Part shown: positions 13,907 to 15,367 of the stretch, piece after piece | Numbering within the stretch: position 1 is the stretch's first letter | Layout of the letters: each line of letters begins with the position of its first letter | DNA from: Acidimicrobiia bacterium | GTDB taxonomy: Bacteria; Actinomycetota; Acidimicrobiia; Spongiisociales; JAHEDJ01 | Assembly: GCA_030598025.1 (NCBI GenBank) | Contig: JAUVQS010000021.1 | Coordinates: 1-15,367, forward strand | Reading direction: 5' to 3' | Length of the DNA stretch: 15,367 nucleotides | The notes under the pieces: generated by a model | The model's input: only the letters and a program-made list of their open reading frames with translations | Told to the model about the DNA's origin: nothing | The model's database searches: none | Made by a program: the position numbers and the translations under genes

Positions 13907-15190
13907 ATGGACGAGGCGGTTCTCAAAGTTGGAGATCGAGAGATCACGCTGCCGGTTATCACCGGTACGGAAGACGAAATGGCGATCGATACCAACGAGC
14001 TGCGTGGGCAGACGGGAATTGTGACTCATGACAAGGGTTTCGCCAATACGGCGGAAGCGCTCAGTTCGGTCACGTTCCTGGATGGAGAGAAGGGCATTCT
14101 GCGTTATCGGGGTTACCCGATCGAGCAAATCGCGGATAGGGCGTCTTTCCTCGAGGTTTCCTATCTGTGCCTATACGGTGAACTGCCGACCACCGCTCAG
14201 TACGAAGAGTTCGTCGATGAGATCAACCGTCACACGATGGTGCGCGAGGATATGAAGCACTTGTATGAGGCGTTCCCGTCGGATGCTCATCCGATGCAGA
14301 TGCTTGCCTCTGCGGTTTCCGCCATGGCGACCTTCTATCCGGATGCTTTGGATCCCACCGACGAGAAATCGATCGACCTCAGTGCCAAGCGGCTCATCGC
14401 CAAGATGATCACGCTGGTGGCTTGGGGTTACAAGTACGGTCTGAGTCAGCCGTTCCAGTATCCGAGGAACGATCTCGACTATACGTCGAACTTTCTGCAC
14501 ATGGTGTTCTCCTACCCGACCGAGGCCTATCAGGTCGACCCGGTCATTTCGAAGGCACTCGATGTGCTGCTGAACTTGCACGCCGACCATGAGCAGAACT
14601 GTTCGACATCGACGGTTCGCATGGTCGGTTCGTCGCAAGCCAATCTGTTCTCATCGGTCGCTTCTGGCATCCACGCTCTTTCTGGTCCATTGCACGGTGG
14701 AGCAAACCAGCAGGTGGTTGAGATGCTCGACCAGATCATCAAAGGCGGCGGCGATGTTGAGCAGTTCATCGCCAAAGCCAAAGACAAGGATGATCCGTTC
14801 CGGCTGATGGGATTCGGTCACCGCGTCTACAAGAACTTCGACCCACGGGCACGGATCATCAAGAGCTATGCGGGCGACGTGCTCGACAAGCTCGGCAGAG
14901 ACGATCCAATGCTCGAAGTTGCCAAGCAACTCGCAGAAGTGGCCCTGTCGGACGAGTACTTCGCTGAGCGCAAGCTCTATCCGAACGTCGACTTCTACTC
15001 GGGCATCATCTACAAGGCGATGGGTTTCCCCATCGACATGTTCACGGTGCTGTTCGCCATTGGCAGGCTCCCGGGGTGGATCGCCCAGTGGAAAGAGATG
15101 CGTTTCGACCCGACCACCAGGATCGGCCGTCCACGGCAGATCTACGTCGGCGAAGCCGAGCGCAAGTTCATCAACATGGATCAGAGGTAG
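13907..15190 (+). CDS. gltA: Citrate synthase (type II, GltA family)
   Basis: This enzyme condenses oxaloacetate with acetyl-CoA at the entry of the TCA cycle. The 427-residue product matches the type II (E. coli GltA-like) length. It has the N-terminal beta domain, then LRYRGYPIEQIA (65-76), HADHEQNCSTSTVR (225-238), LSGPLHGGANQ with catalytic His263, MGFGHRVYKNFDPRA with His305, and YPNVDFYSG with Asp362. The C-terminal GWIAQWKEM and RPRQIYVG are standard. All catalytic residues are present. AAGGAG (13895-13900) lies six bases before the ATG. The 24-bp gap after EF-G2 has no terminator, so co-transcription is likely. An IS630-type element begins about 12 bp after its stop, so no native terminator is visible. 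Confidence 0.98.
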   Translation: MDEAVLKVGDREITLPVITGTEDEMAIDTNELRGQTGIVTHDKGFANTAEALSSVTFLDGEKGILRYRGYPIEQIADRASFLEVSYLCLYGELPTTAQYEEFVDEINRHTMVREDMKHLYEAFPSDAHPMQMLASAVSAMATFYPDALDPTDEKSIDLSAKRLIAKMITLVAWGYKYGLSQPFQYPRNDLDYTSNFLHMVFSYPTEAYQVDPVISKALDVLLNLHADHEQNCSTSTVRMVGSSQANLFSSVASGIHALSGPLHGGANQQVVEMLDQIIKGGGDVEQFIAKAKDKDDPFRLMGFGHRVYKNFDPRARIIKSYAGDVLDKLGRDDPMLEVAKQLAEVALSDEYFAERKLYPNVDFYSGIIYKAMGFPIDMFTVLFAIGRLPGWIAQWKEMRFDPTTRIGRPRQIYVGEAERKFINMDQR

Positions 15191-15202
15191 AAAGAGTCGC
15201 TA

Positions 15203-15367
15203 GTGCTGTGACCACAAACGTTGGGGGTCCTGGACTTGGTCGTTGAGATCGCGCATCCTTGCGACATCGCGCGTGTGTTCGATCGAGGAGGGCGGGGATG
15301 TCGAAGCGGGTTCGGGTTCGTAGGTTGACCGATGAGGAGGGTCAGCGGCTTCAACGGATCGTGCGTC
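15203..15367 (+). mobile_element. Left part of an IS630-type insertion sequence (continues beyond window)
   Basis: The identification rests on the transposase N-terminus starting at 15298. IS630 elements insert at TA, and a TA lies at 15201-15202 directly before GTGCTGTGACCACAAACG, which I take as the probable left end. The boundary is inferred: the right end, its inverted repeat and the duplicated TA lie outside the window. Between the proposed end and the transposase are about 95 bases of non-coding terminal sequence. Confidence 0.6.
15298..15367 (+). CDS. IS630 family transposase, N-terminal fragment (runs off window)
   Basis: Twenty-three codons are visible from ATG: MSKRVRVRRLTDEEG followed by QRLQRIVR. 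RVRRLTDEEGQRLQ is the recognisable N-terminus of a common group of actinobacterial IS630 transposases and begins the helix-turn-helix DNA-binding part. GAGGAGG lies just upstream as a ribosome binding site. The DDE catalytic domain is outside the window, so whether the gene is intact cannot be judged. Confidence 0.75.
   Translation, partial: MSKRVRVRRLTDEEGQRLQRIVR

Noticed and set aside
1..15367. A defence system, prophage or biosynthetic cluster
   Set aside because: All large genes are recognisable housekeeping or lipid-metabolism genes; only the partial IS at the right edge is mobile.

Overview
The window reads as chromosomal core-genome DNA from a high-GC actinobacterium outside the mycobacteria, possibly a deep-branching, Acidimicrobiia-like lineage; the rank is inference. 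The evidence is a phosphatidylinositol-phosphate synthase, acyltransferase and PimA-type mannosyltransferase cluster, the pdxS-pdxT pair, an actinobacterial EF-G2, many GTG starts and threonine-rich extracytoplasmic linkers.

Positions 1-11737 hold fourteen consecutive genes on the minus strand. In transcription order (right to left) they are: CDP-alcohol phosphotransferase (PI-phosphate synthase), lysophospholipid-type acyltransferase and PimA-like mannosyltransferase (PI-mannoside synthesis); a membrane-anchored DUF3048 protein; pdxS and pdxT (pyridoxal phosphate synthase); yebC; ruvC, ruvA and ruvB (Holliday-junction processing); queA and tgt (queuosine tRNA modification); yajC and secD (Sec accessory complex, secD cut by the window edge). 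Many junctions are 1-4 base stop/start overlaps, so translation is probably coupled within blocks. The order joins two known conserved clusters: the actinobacterial pgsA-acyltransferase-pimA...pdxS-pdxT-yebC-ruvCAB...yajC-secD order known from Mycobacterium tuberculosis, and the widespread ruvCAB-queA-tgt-yajC-secD order of other bacteria.

The ruvCAB block is bracketed by two unusual non-coding elements (3544-3629 and 5754-5849). Each is built of 7-base units with a 4-base constant core, arranged as an inverted repeat. A LexA-box-like sequence lies over the ruvC start codon, in line with SOS control of ruv genes. A 14-bp hairpin straddles the yebC stop codon, and a GC-rich hairpin separates tgt from yajC.

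A 96-bp divergent intergenic region (11738-11833) separates this array from plus-strand genes: an EF-G-like GTPase (EF-G2 class) and a type II citrate synthase, 24 bp apart. About 12 bp after the citrate synthase stop, the left end of an IS630-type insertion sequence begins, with the first 23 codons of its transposase running off the window. No stretch over 300 bases lacks a gene. I found no CRISPR array, tRNA, rRNA, prophage or defence system; the most unusual content is the heptamer-phased repeats and the LexA-like site around ruvCAB.
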